In this document: positions 16,738 through 25,564 of the stretch, in pieces
Position numbering within the stretch: position 1 is the first letter of the stretch
Layout of the letters: each line of letters starts with the position of its first letter
NCBI RefSeq assembly: GCF_900129575.1
Contig: NZ_FQWE01000002.1
Coordinates: 1-64,000 of the forward strand
DNA length: 64,000 bases
Source: Flavobacterium segetis
GTDB taxonomy: Bacteria; Bacteroidota; Bacteroidia; Flavobacteriales; Flavobacteriaceae
Reading direction: 5' to 3'
Notes under the pieces: model-generated
The model's database searches: none
What the model was told of the DNA's origin: nothing
Seen by the model: only the letters and a program-made list of their open reading frames with translations
Program-made: the position numbers and the translations under genes

Positions 16738-17637
16738 ATGAACAAAGTCACCATAAAAGAAACGCAAAATCCAACAATATTAAAGTTTGAATTTTCAGAC
16801 TTTATTACGCAAAACGAAAGTTTTGAATATAAAAATATAGATGAAGCAAAATCATCTCCGTTAGCACAGCAATTATTTTATCTTCCATTTGTTAAAACAA
16901 TTTATATATCCGGTAACTTTATTGCCATCGAAAAATACAACATAGTGGAGTGGGATGATGTGAAAGATGCTGTAGCAGAACAAATAAATAAATTTGTTGT
17001 TGACGGTGGAGTAATTATCGCAATAGACGAAAACAAAAGTAAAAAACAACCTGTAACTGTTTACGGTGAAACAACTCCAAATCCTTCTGCCTTAAAATTT
17101 GTTGTGAGCAAGATGCTAACAAAGAATCCAATTGAGTTTAAGAATATAGATCAAACTTCAGCGTCTCCATTAGCCAAAGAGTTATTTAAGTTTCCTTATG
17201 TGAAAGAAATATTTATCGACGAAAATTACATATCAGTAACTAAATATGATATTAATGACTGGCAAGAAATCACTTTAGAAATACGAAGCTTCATTAAGCA
17301 ATACATTGAGAATGGAGGAACGGTTCTTGACGAAAATTACGTTGCAATTGTCACCGCAAAAGAAGAAACCAAAGCAAAAGAATTTGATCATTTAGATGTA
17401 ACATCGCAGCAAATCATTAATATTTTAGAAGAATATGTAAAACCAGCAGTTCAAGCTGATGGTGGAAATATTGCATTTGACTCGTATAATGAAAGCGATA
17501 AAACAGTAAAAGTTATTTTGCAAGGTGCCTGTAGTGGATGTCCTTCCAGCACATTCACTTTGAAAAGTGGGATTGAGAATATGTTAAAGAGTATGCTTAA
17601 TGATGAGGGAATTAAGGTAGAAGCTGTCAATGCTTAG
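16738..17637 (+). CDS. Nfu/NifU-family Fe-S cluster carrier
   Basis: Scaffold or carrier that hands Fe-S clusters to apoproteins. The 299-residue product holds two Nfu N-terminal domains in tandem (about residues 1-95 and 103-195; compare SSPLAQQLFYLPFVKTIYIS with ASPLAKELFKFPYVKEIFID). A C-terminal NifU domain with the cluster-binding motif GACSGCPSST (C265xxC268) follows. Single-N-domain Nfu proteins are about 190-200 residues, so the tandem duplication accounts for the extra length; this form is common in flavobacteria. It is monocistronic, followed by a terminator at 17761. Confidence 0.92.
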   Translation: MNKVTIKETQNPTILKFEFSDFITQNESFEYKNIDEAKSSPLAQQLFYLPFVKTIYISGNFIAIEKYNIVEWDDVKDAVAEQINKFVVDGGVIIAIDENKSKKQPVTVYGETTPNPSALKFVVSKMLTKNPIEFKNIDQTSASPLAKELFKFPYVKEIFIDENYISVTKYDINDWQEITLEIRSFIKQYIENGGTVLDENYVAIVTAKEETKAKEFDHLDVTSQQIINILEEYVKPAVQADGGNIAFDSYNESDKTVKVILQGACSGCPSSTFTLKSGIENMLKSMLNDEGIKVEAVNA

Positions 17638-18011
17638 ACTGAAATAACGTAGGTTGCAATTCACTAATTAGCAAGTTATGGATCAATTTGTGTTTAATAA
17701 AAATTAGTTTTTTAGTATTAAATACTGTCATTACTTTATAAAAAGAATGTATAAGCTCAAATAAGCGCCCCATTGTGGGCGCTTATTATATGGTATTAAA
17801 TAGTTAATAGGAAAAAATCTCAAAGTTGAAATTTGTAATAAGAATTTGAGAAAACTTCGATGAACACAACTAATATATTAGCATCGAAAATACACTGCCC
17901 AATGATGCTGCAGCTGGGTAAAACTCTGAACATGAGTAATTTAATATAAACAATTTACAAAAATTTTATAAGAAAAGAATAATATTGTGACTATAACTTA
18001 AAATAACTAAC
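17638..18011. other. Intergenic region, 374 bp
   Basis: Contains the terminator at 17761-17786. I see no open frame with coding character, no tRNA and no clear promoter motif. The promoter of the LEA-like gene should lie in the last 150 bases. Confidence 0.6.
17761..17786 (+). terminator. Terminator downstream of nfu
   Basis: Perfect 10-bp stem ATAAGCGCCC / GGGCGCTTAT with a six-base loop, flanked by A-rich sequence on the left and TATA on the right. It sits 123 bases after the nfu stop. The T-tract is short, so termination strength is uncertain. Confidence 0.75.
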
Positions 18012-18734
18012 ATGAGATTATCAGTATTTTTTAAAAGTTTGTTTGGCTCTGCCAAAGAAAAAGCGACAGATTTATCTTCTAAGGCATCAGAGTCTTTTAA
18101 CGAAACTAAAGACAAAGCAAAACCATATCTTAAAAAAGTGGAATATTTTGCCGAAGAAACAATAGAAAAAGCTAAAGAAACTGCCGCACCTTACCTAGAA
18201 AAAGCAGAGTCTTTTACTGAAGAAACATATGCTAAAGCAAAAGAAACTACAGCTCCTTATCTCGAAAAAACAAAAATTTTTACTGAAGATGCAGTACAGA
18301 CAATTACAGAGATAGCCGCGCCAATCGTTGAAAAAATTCATATTGCTGGCAATCATACTAAAGACACTGTATACGAATATGCCGGTAAAGCCGAAGCACT
18401 ATTTGAAAGTTTAAAAGATGATTTTACGGATAAAACAAAAGAAATTTCTGTTCAAATTGACAATGTATCAGTAGAAGATAAAATAATAATCGCTGGTACT
18501 GTAACTGATATAGATGAGATTCCAGTTGAAGCAGTTGCAACAACACAAGAATTTACCATCGACGCAACTACTACAATTAACGCAACTAAAGAAGAAGCAG
18601 AGCAAAAGATTAATGACACAATAAAGGAGTCAAAAGCCCACGTAATTTCAGTAGAAGCAACTTCATATAAGGAATTAGATAGTCTAACAGAAACAACTAC
18701 TGCTATTAAAAATATGGGGGGAAAACCGAATTAA
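18012..18734 (+). CDS. LEA/YtxH-like amphipathic repeat protein
   Basis: A 240-residue protein that I do not recognise beyond its character. After MRLSVFFKSLFGSAKEKATD, about 100 residues consist of a degenerate 20- to 22-residue repeat with the core EETxxKAKETxAPYLEKAE (three clear copies around residues 53-100). It is rich in Ala, Glu, Lys and Thr. This resembles LEA group 3, apolipoprotein-like and YtxH proteins that form amphipathic helices on membranes or during water loss. The second half is acidic and Thr/Val-rich without a known domain. There is no signal peptide or membrane span. It lies directly upstream of mscS, so an osmotic or desiccation stress role is plausible but inferred. 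Confidence 0.75.
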   Translation: MRLSVFFKSLFGSAKEKATDLSSKASESFNETKDKAKPYLKKVEYFAEETIEKAKETAAPYLEKAESFTEETYAKAKETTAPYLEKTKIFTEDAVQTITEIAAPIVEKIHIAGNHTKDTVYEYAGKAEALFESLKDDFTDKTKEISVQIDNVSVEDKIIIAGTVTDIDEIPVEAVATTQEFTIDATTTINATKEEAEQKINDTIKESKAHVISVEATSYKELDSLTETTTAIKNMGGKPN

Positions 18735-18792
18735 ATTGAGCGTTTCCAAGTTAAGAAAATCAATATAATATTCTTAAAAAGTAAAATAATTG

Positions 18793-18800
18793 TATTTTTG
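18793..18800 (+). promoter_or_regulatory. mscS promoter (-7 box)
   Basis: TATTTTTG fits TAnnTTTG. The expected start site would be about 18806, just before the hairpin at 18812-18840 and 46 bases upstream of the mscS ATG. Confidence 0.45.
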
Positions 18801-18811
18801 CAGCTAAACTC

Positions 18812-18840
18812 AACCTTCTCCTTTTGGGAAGGTTTTTTAT
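18812..18840 (+). terminator. Intrinsic terminator in mscS leader
   Basis: Stem AACCTTC / GAAGGTT (18812-18818 with 18828-18834) with added C-G pairs beside the loop, followed by TTTTTT. It is 78 bases after the LEA-like stop, but also 12 bases after the candidate mscS -7 box. It could therefore end the upstream transcript, or attenuate mscS. Confidence 0.75.
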
Positions 18841-18851
18841 TTAAAAAAAAG

Positions 18852-19691
18852 ATGAATCTAGACCCAAACCAGATTACAGGTTACGCAAATACTTTCGTTC
18901 AAGTACTAATTGATTATTCACCTAAGGCAATATCTGCTTTTGTAATTTTATTCGTTGGACTTTATGTTATCCGATTGATAAATAAATTTATAAGAGCAAT
19001 GATGATTAGGAGGGATTTAGAGCCAACATTGACTAAGTTTTTAGCAGACATTTTGTTATGGACTTTACGAGTGATTTTATTTGTTTCTTTTATATCTAAG
19101 TTAGGTATTGAGACCTCTTCGTTTGTAGCTATTTTAGGAGCAATGGGTCTTGCAATAGGTTTATCATTACAAGGATCTTTATCAAATTTTGCAGGAGGTG
19201 TACTTATTATTCTATTTAAACCATTCAAAGTTGGAGATTTTATCGAAGGACAAGGGGTAAGTGGAACGGTATGCGAAATTCAAATATTCGTAACTAAATT
19301 ACTAACTACAAATAATCAAACTATATTTATCCCTAATGGATCATTGTCTAATGGTAATATCATAAACTATTCAATGGAAAAAATTAGGAGAGCTGATTTG
19401 ACCATTTCAATATCCTACGAAACTAATATTAAGCAGGCAAAAGATATTATAATTGCGGTGTTAAAAAGCAATCCAAAAGTCTTAACCACACCAGCTGCAG
19501 ATGTTTCAGTTAAAAACCTAACAGACAGCTCAATTCAATTAGCGGTTAGACCTTGGGCAAATAGCGAGGATTTCTGGGGAGTTTATGCAGATACATTGCA
19601 AAACTGCAAACAAGCTTTTGATAATGCTGGAATAGTTATACAGCCATACGTAAAAGAATTTTCTAAAAAAAATGAAATAACGGAGTCATAA
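18852..19691 (+). CDS. mscS: Small-conductance mechanosensitive channel
   Basis: Inner-membrane heptameric channel that opens under membrane tension and releases solutes after hypo-osmotic shock. The 279 residues show three membrane helices. The pore-lining TM3 reads FVAILGAMGLAIGLSLQGSL followed by SNFAGGVLII, the Gly/Ala-packed helix characteristic of MscS. The cytoplasmic beta domain then has KPFKVGDFIE and IFIPNGSLSNGNIINYS. Length matches E. coli MscS (286). I chose the ATG at 18852 rather than the TTG at 18798, because the latter would translate through the terminator hairpin. It converges with tsaB. Confidence 0.94.
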   Translation: MNLDPNQITGYANTFVQVLIDYSPKAISAFVILFVGLYVIRLINKFIRAMMIRRDLEPTLTKFLADILLWTLRVILFVSFISKLGIETSSFVAILGAMGLAIGLSLQGSLSNFAGGVLIILFKPFKVGDFIEGQGVSGTVCEIQIFVTKLLTTNNQTIFIPNGSLSNGNIINYSMEKIRRADLTISISYETNIKQAKDIIIAVLKSNPKVLTTPAADVSVKNLTDSSIQLAVRPWANSEDFWGVYADTLQNCKQAFDNAGIVIQPYVKEFSKKNEITES

Positions 19692-19718
19692 CAAGAAAAA
19701 TATTAATTCATTTTGTCC

Positions 19719-20390
19719 CTATAATTTAGCGGGAGTAGTGATCATAAAATCTTTAAGATAATAGGGTTCAAAGTAAGCTACATCAACAATTTCATTTGCT
19801 TTGAATTTAGGATAACTCAAAACACTCATTTCTTTTGCCGATGGATACTTGATATTTTCTAAAAAAATAAAGTTCTTTTTGTTAAGGACTGTTTTACATT
19901 TTGCAGCACAGTCTCCAATAAAATAAACAGTTTCTGAAATATGATTAAAAGATTGTTCCGAAATAATTTCAGCTTCCGTTTCCCTTACTTTCAATAAAAC
20001 TGAATTATAAATTGCACTGTAAACTTCCATTCTGCGGGCGTCAATCATAGGAATAATTAGTCCGTCTTTTTTAGTTACTTGAGAGGCTAGAACTTGCAAG
20101 GTATCAATTGCAATTAATGGAATTCCTAAAGCAAAACAAAGCCCCTTTGCAGCCGAAACGCCTATTCGTAAACCCGTGTAAGAACCTGGGCCTTGGCTTA
20201 CTGCGACAGCCGACAAATCTTTTACCGTTATTCCGGCTTCTGTAATGATTTCTTCTATAAATACATGTAGCTTTTCGGCATGAGAATAACCTTCCTCTGC
20301 TATTTCTTTAAATACGATTGTCAAACCCTTTTTTGCTAATGCTACAGAACAGTTTTTTGTGGCTGTTTCAATATTAAGTATATATTCCAA
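19719..20390 (-). CDS. tsaB: tRNA t6A synthesis protein TsaB
   Basis: Partner of TsaD in threonylcarbamoylation of adenosine-37 in ANN-decoding tRNAs; it regulates or stabilises TsaD and lacks its metal site. The 223 residues have the ASKHA N-terminus YILNIETATKNCSVALAKKG and the family signature SQGPGSYTGLRIGVSAAKGL, with no HxxxH metal motif, which separates it from TsaD. Length is normal. It lies 83 bases downstream of the membrane-fusion gene on the same strand, so read-through is possible. Confidence 0.94.
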   Translation of the reverse strand: MEYILNIETATKNCSVALAKKGLTIVFKEIAEEGYSHAEKLHVFIEEIITEAGITVKDLSAVAVSQGPGSYTGLRIGVSAAKGLCFALGIPLIAIDTLQVLASQVTKKDGLIIPMIDARRMEVYSAIYNSVLLKVRETEAEIISEQSFNHISETVYFIGDCAAKCKTVLNKKNFIFLENIKYPSAKEMSVLSYPKFKANEIVDVAYFEPYYLKDFMITTPAKL

Positions 20391-20473
20391 TTTTAGATAT
20401 TATTATAAAATGAAAATCACAATTATAAACAAATATTTATAATTGCGATTTATAAAAGTCCTTTAAGTTAAGG

Positions 20474-21775
20474 TTATTTTTTGCCTTTAGCTTTATCATT
20501 ATCAGTTTTCAAGGATACTTTATCTCCAGAGTTCAGATCCTTAGTAACGATTGAATATGGTCCTGTTATAACAACATCTCCCTTTTTTAGTCCAGATAAA
20601 ACCTCTATGTTCGTATCATCTTGTATCCCTGTTTTAATTACTCTGATTTTAGCTTTATCACCCACTTTTACAAATACGCATTCAAATTTTTTATCACTTT
20701 TAGGCATATCTTTTTGCTCTGCATTTGTATCTTCAACAACAATTCCTTTAACTGCTGATGTATCTGATTTAATAACTACCGAACTGATTGGAACTGATAA
20801 AACATCACTTTTTGTTTTAGTAATAATATCAACTGTTGCTGTCATTCCAGGTCTAAAAGGAGAATATGTGTCCGCTTTTCCTTCTAGTAAATCTTGATAT
20901 GATTCCTTCAAAATTCTAACTTTAACTTTAAAATTAGTCACTTGATCAGCAGTTAACGCTGAACTTGCAGAATTAGAAATACTAGTTACAGTACCTTTAA
21001 ATTGCTTCTTTAAATAGGCATCCACTTCAACATTAGCCTCATCACCTACTTTGATTTTAACGATATCATTTTCATTAACATCAACTTCAACTTCCATATT
21101 GTTTAAGTTGGCTACTCTTAATATCTCAGTTCCTGTCATTTGCTGTGTTCCAAGCACGCGTTCACCTAGCTCAACATTTAACATAGAAATAGTTCCATCT
21201 GCAGGAGCATATATTGTAGTACGACCTAGGTTATCTTTTGCCTCATTTACTGTAGCTGAAGCACTTTCTACATTAAAATAGGCATTTTGTTTCGCTGCTT
21301 TTGCTACTTCGTAAGAACCTACTGATTTATCCCAATCGGCTTTTGAAATAATTCCTTTATCAAACAATGTTTTACTTCTGTCGTAATTCAATTTTGATTC
21401 TTTAAACGAAGCATCTGCCTGACTTAGATTTGCTTTTGTACCAGATAAATTTGAAAGAGAGCGATTGTATCCTGAAGTATATAAATCTGGATTTATTTTA
21501 ACTAATAAGTCGCCTTTTTTTACAACTTGACCTTCTTTTACGTTTAAAGAAATAATTTCTCCGGACACTTCCGATGAAATTTTAACTTCAATTTCAGGTT
21601 GAATTTTCCCAGTTGCCGAAACAGTTTCTACAATAGTGATTGGATTAACTTGCGCAATTTCAATCTCAGTACCATTGTCTTTATTGCCTATAACTCCAGT
21701 TTTTGAAAGTATAACTAAACCCGCAATGATTACTACGGCTGAACCTATTAAAATATAAATTGTTTTTTTTGACAT
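20474..21775 (-). CDS. HlyD/MacA-type membrane fusion protein
   Basis: Periplasmic adaptor of a tripartite efflux pump. The 433 residues have an N-terminal membrane anchor (about residues 5-24), a lipoyl-like half (SSEVSGEIISLNVKEGQVVK), an alpha-hairpin at about residues 95-175, the second lipoyl half (IYAPADGTISMLNVELGE) and beta-barrel domains. The end is Lys-rich. It resembles MacA/YknX adaptors of ABC pumps more than AcrA, because it has a membrane anchor and no lipobox. TolC is six bases upstream. No ABC or RND pump gene follows; the next gene is tsaB. Confidence 0.88.
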   Translation of the reverse strand: MSKKTIYILIGSAVVIIAGLVILSKTGVIGNKDNGTEIEIAQVNPITIVETVSATGKIQPEIEVKISSEVSGEIISLNVKEGQVVKKGDLLVKINPDLYTSGYNRSLSNLSGTKANLSQADASFKESKLNYDRSKTLFDKGIISKADWDKSVGSYEVAKAAKQNAYFNVESASATVNEAKDNLGRTTIYAPADGTISMLNVELGERVLGTQQMTGTEILRVANLNNMEVEVDVNENDIVKIKVGDEANVEVDAYLKKQFKGTVTSISNSASSALTADQVTNFKVKVRILKESYQDLLEGKADTYSPFRPGMTATVDIITKTKSDVLSVPISSVVIKSDTSAVKGIVVEDTNAEQKDMPKSDKKFECVFVKVGDKAKIRVIKTGIQDDTNIEVLSGLKKGDVVITGPYSIVTKDLNSGDKVSLKTDNDKAKGKK

Positions 21776-21781
21776 AATAAA

Positions 21782-23152
21782 TTAGTTTTTGATAAGAGGA
21801 ATTCCAAAATAGAATTCTAAGATTTTAATTTTAAAAATATAATCGTATTTGGTTCTAAGTACTTCTGATTTTGAATTAGTTAACAGCGTTTGAGATTGAT
21901 TGAAATCAAAAGAGTTCATTAAACCAACATCGTATTTCTCCTTCGCATAATCATAGGCTCCTTGCCGCGCTTCTACTGCAATGACAGCAGATTCGAATGC
22001 ATTCAAGGCCCCTTTTGCATCAGCAAAAGCGGTAAATACATTTCTTTGAAGATCTAAATCTTGCTGCTCAACGGCAATTTTCGATTTCTCTAAGTTCACT
22101 TTAGATCGATCTACATTGTTTCTTATTGTAAAACCATTAAAAATGGGGATTGACAGTTGTACTCCAAATGATTGTCCTTTATTATTACTAAACTGATTAA
22201 AAAATGGATCTGGACTTTTAGTACCAATCAAATTTCCCATTGAATCAAACAAAGGTCTATCTGCGTAAGACACACGACTATTAAAACCATAGAAGCCTTG
22301 TAAAGTAGGTTGAAAAGCGCCTTTGGCAATAGCTACATTCTTCTGCGAAATCTCCAAATTTGTTCTCGCAATTTTTAATTCTGTTCTTTCTTCTTTAGCC
22401 TTATCATAAATCGCATTGGGTGTTTGACCCAAAATATTATTCTCATCTTTAACCATTATATCATCAGCAACATCAAAATTTTCAAATTCTTTTAACTGTA
22501 ACAATTGCGCCAAACTTAATTTTGAAATTAATAAAGCGTTTTCGGCAGCGATAATATTTTGATTATTTGATGCAACAGTCGCTTTTATATCTAATAAATC
22601 TCCTCGAGGTATTGAACCTGCTTTAACTAATTCCTCTGATCTTGCATATTGCTTTTGATTAATGCTTAATTGCTGCTGTTGAACTTTTAGATTTTCTTTA
22701 TTAAAAAGAACTTGTAAAAATGCGTTTGCCACATTTAATGCCACATCTTCCTGCATTTTCATTAATTGATATCTAGCGGCAACTATAGAAAGATTAGCTC
22801 TGCGTAATGTGTTTTGATTTTGCAAACCTTTGTATATGTCAATCCCCACATTTGCACCAGCAGAGGTAAACTGAGTAGTCTGATTTCTCAAAAGTCCAGT
22901 TGTGATATCTTGGTTTAAACCAATATTCCACGAGTGGGAGGCACTTGCATTTAAAGAAGGAAGAAAGTTACCAATAGCACCCCTCCTGTCAATTACAGCT
23001 GTTTTAGTGTCAAGCTCCGTTTGTTTAATTGAAATATTATTCTCTATCGCATAAGTAACACATTCTTGTAATGTCCAAATCTTGCTTTGAGAATGTGAAG
23101 TAACTGAAAAAGCTACGACCGCAATAAAACTAATAAAAATTCTTTTTTTCAT
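21782..23152 (-). CDS. TolC family outer membrane efflux protein
   Basis: Outer-membrane channel subunit of a tripartite exporter. The 456 residues comprise a signal peptide (cut after VTSHS), then a tandem repeat of the outer-membrane-efflux domain, each half with long coiled-coil helices. The N-terminal segment WTLQECVTYAIENNISIKQ is the family's classical start. Length is normal for Bacteroidota TolC homologues. It is first gene of the operon with the membrane fusion protein. The intergenic region upstream (to 23346) is shared with the divergent DUF4403 gene. Confidence 0.9.
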   Translation of the reverse strand: MKKRIFISFIAVVAFSVTSHSQSKIWTLQECVTYAIENNISIKQTELDTKTAVIDRRGAIGNFLPSLNASASHSWNIGLNQDITTGLLRNQTTQFTSAGANVGIDIYKGLQNQNTLRRANLSIVAARYQLMKMQEDVALNVANAFLQVLFNKENLKVQQQQLSINQKQYARSEELVKAGSIPRGDLLDIKATVASNNQNIIAAENALLISKLSLAQLLQLKEFENFDVADDIMVKDENNILGQTPNAIYDKAKEERTELKIARTNLEISQKNVAIAKGAFQPTLQGFYGFNSRVSYADRPLFDSMGNLIGTKSPDPFFNQFSNNKGQSFGVQLSIPIFNGFTIRNNVDRSKVNLEKSKIAVEQQDLDLQRNVFTAFADAKGALNAFESAVIAVEARQGAYDYAKEKYDVGLMNSFDFNQSQTLLTNSKSEVLRTKYDYIFKIKILEFYFGIPLIKN

Positions 23153-23346
23153 ATTTTTTTGAATAAAAGTGCAGTATCACTGCGTAACAAAATTAAGTTT
23201 TTCTAATAAAGATACACTTAATAATATAAAATATTTTAGGCACAAATCAATTATAAAACTGTTAGACTTTACAAAGAAGCATTTGTTACAAAAAATTATA
23301 GAAAAAGAATTCTTTTGTTAATTTTACAACTTCAATACTTAACAAA

Positions 23347-24756
23347 ATGATAAAAACAAAAATTAAGATATTAACACTCAGTTTATTTTTAGCAATAATA
23401 AGTTGTGGCACTATTAATAAAATAGACGCTTTAAGACCGGAACCTGATGACGCTACTCCGCTCGTTTATGAAAATAGTCCATCTTTTATTAACATGCCTA
23501 TCACAGTACATTTGAAAGATATTGAAAATCAAACTAATTCGCTTTTAAGCGGTCTTATTTATGAGGATAACAATATCGAAGACGATGATATAGAAATGAA
23601 AATTTGGAAACTCGCGCCCATAGCAATAAATACCGATAGCAATGAAAAGGGTAACAAAATTAAAATTATTTTACCTTTAAAAGCAATTATTAAATACAGA
23701 ATTGGCACAAAAAAAATGGGAATCGAAATGTATGATAATAGAGAGTTTAAGCTAAATGGCACCGTAACCTTAATTAGCGATGTTACATTAATAAATTGGA
23801 AATTAAATACTAAAACAGAACTAAAATCATTAGAATGGAACGAGAATCCTACAATGACAGTTTTTGGAAAGAATATGCCAATAACATATTTTATTAATCC
23901 CGCTATAAAGCTTTTTAAATCTAAAATAGCAAGTAAAATTGATGAAGTAATTGCTAAATCAATGGACTTTAAACCGAATGTTTTAACTGCAATTGAAAAA
24001 ATATGCGCTCCATTTCAAATGAGTGAAAAATATAATACATGGCTTCGAGTTACGCCAATTGAAATTTATTCTACAACTGCAAAACTTAATAATGATACTT
24101 TTTTTTTAGGAATGGGAATGAAATGTACAATGGAAACCATCGTAGGACAAAAACCAGAATCAAAATTTAATGGATCGAACATAATACTCAAACCTTTATC
24201 TAAAATACCTGAGGACGTCAATGCAAATATAGTTGCTATTTCTAGCTACAATGAAGCTTCAAGAATTATGACTAAAAATTTTATAGGAAAGGAATTTGAA
24301 TCTGGATCTAAAAAAGTTAAGGTGGATAGAGTTGCGATTTGGCATAAAACTGGAAAAATGATAATCGCTTTAGACTTGTTAGGCTCTGTAAATGGAACAG
24401 TATACCTATCCGGTATCCCAAAATATAATGACCAAACTAACGAAATATATTTTGAACAGTTAAGTTATGTTTTAGATACAAAAAATAAATTAATGCGCAC
24501 TGCGAACTGGCTAGCAGCAGGACTAATTTTAAACAAAATAGAAAAAAATTGTCGCTATTCCATACAACCTAATTTAACGGAAGGTCAAAATAGTATACTG
24601 AATTATTTAAAAAATTACTCTCCACTGAAAGGTGTTTTTGTAAACGGAACTATGAATAAAATTGAATTTAAAAAAATTCAGCTAACCAATCAAGCGATTA
24701 TTGCATTTTTAAAAATAGACGGAAAGATAGAAGTATCGGTTAATGGACTCGACTAG
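23347..24756 (+). CDS. DUF4403 family lipoprotein
   Basis: A 469-residue lipoprotein with a lipobox at IISC (C20), so it is predicted to be anchored on the periplasmic or outer-membrane inner face; no surface-export-like charge follows the cysteine. The body matches the DUF4403 family in length and general pattern (an early PSFINMPITVHLKDIENQTN segment, then repeated beta-rich halves). I infer two lipid-binding-protein-like modules from the two-fold pattern, but no function is known. It is divergent from the tolC gene and converges with the small CAMC gene. Confidence 0.8.
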   Translation: MIKTKIKILTLSLFLAIISCGTINKIDALRPEPDDATPLVYENSPSFINMPITVHLKDIENQTNSLLSGLIYEDNNIEDDDIEMKIWKLAPIAINTDSNEKGNKIKIILPLKAIIKYRIGTKKMGIEMYDNREFKLNGTVTLISDVTLINWKLNTKTELKSLEWNENPTMTVFGKNMPITYFINPAIKLFKSKIASKIDEVIAKSMDFKPNVLTAIEKICAPFQMSEKYNTWLRVTPIEIYSTTAKLNNDTFFLGMGMKCTMETIVGQKPESKFNGSNIILKPLSKIPEDVNANIVAISSYNEASRIMTKNFIGKEFESGSKKVKVDRVAIWHKTGKMIIALDLLGSVNGTVYLSGIPKYNDQTNEIYFEQLSYVLDTKNKLMRTANWLAAGLILNKIEKNCRYSIQPNLTEGQNSILNYLKNYSPLKGVFVNGTMNKIEFKKIQLTNQAIIAFLKIDGKIEVSVNGLD

Positions 24757-24781
24757 CAAAAAAAAATGCAACTAAAAACCT

Positions 24782-25030
24782 TTAACTCGCTTTGTTTTTT
24801 TTCATTCGATAAACCGCAAATCCAATTCCTGCCACTAAGATATAAGGAATTACCATCAAATAAACGATGCCATCATTGATAGCCTCAGCCTTTACAGTAT
24901 CACCTTCACTTGTAAGAGCAGCACGGCACATTGCACATTGCGCATTTACACTCACAGATGAGAGACTTAATAATAGAAACATTAAATAAATTATAGTCTT
25001 CTTGCTTTTATTATTTACTTTATTTTGCAT
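24782..25030 (-). CDS. Small CAMC-motif membrane protein
   Basis: An 82-residue protein with a signal peptide or first membrane helix (residues about 10-30), then QCAMCRAAL with a CxxC pair on the periplasmic side, and a second helix (about 53-74) with a positive C-terminal tail. The CxxC could bind copper or be redox-active. It overlaps the DUF420 gene by 11 bases and is the last member of the SCO1-DUF420 row, which points to a role in cytochrome oxidase maturation. I know no named family; function is inferred from context only. Confidence 0.75.
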   Translation of the reverse strand: MQNKVNNKSKKTIIYLMFLLLSLSSVSVNAQCAMCRAALTSEGDTVKAEAINDGIVYLMVIPYILVAGIGFAVYRMKKNKAS

Positions 25031-25562
25031 AATAGGGAGATATCATTAAAAATACAATTACACCGGTAACGGCAACGTATAACCAAATAGGAAAAGTAAT
25101 GCGTGCTATTTTTTTATGTTTATCAAATATTTTACCTATTGCTCTAACATAAGTGATTAAAACCATTGGAATAATAATTATCGATAAAACAATATGTGTA
25201 AATAAGATGAAAAAATATACATATTTTATAGTTCCTTCTCCGCCAAATTTGGTAGAATCTGAAGTCATATGGTAAGCAACGTACATCACAAGAAATGCAA
25301 CTGACAAAGCAATTGCACTAGTCATTAATCTTTCATGAAGTTTTCTTTTTCCGTTTTTGATTGCAAAGACAGCCGCAATTAATAATAAGGCTGTTATACC
25401 ATTTATTGTCGCATATATTGGAGGCAAGAACATTAAAGGTTCTACATCAAATCCAAAATCTTTTAATTTGATCCCGAATAGAATTGCAACTACGATAGGA
25501 ATTAAAACTGATATTGCTATTATTAGTTTATTATATTTTTGTTCTAAAGATTTACTTTCCAT
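25020..25562 (-). CDS. DUF420 membrane protein (CtaM-like)
   Basis: A 180-residue inner-membrane protein with five predicted helices and conserved histidines in AVKNGKRKLHERLM-type and YHMTSD and FTHIVLSI segments. The family includes CtaM of Gram-positive bacteria, which is needed for cytochrome oxidase assembly, and members are regularly found beside SCO1. The gene follows SCO1 by two bases and overlaps the CAMC gene. A copper or heme handling step is likely, although the mechanism is unknown. Confidence 0.85.
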   Translation of the reverse strand: MESKSLEQKYNKLIIAISVLIPIVVAILFGIKLKDFGFDVEPLMFLPPIYATINGITALLLIAAVFAIKNGKRKLHERLMTSAIALSVAFLVMYVAYHMTSDSTKFGGEGTIKYVYFFILFTHIVLSIIIIPMVLITYVRAIGKIFDKHKKIARITFPIWLYVAVTGVIVFLMISPYYAK

Positions 25563-25564
25563 TC

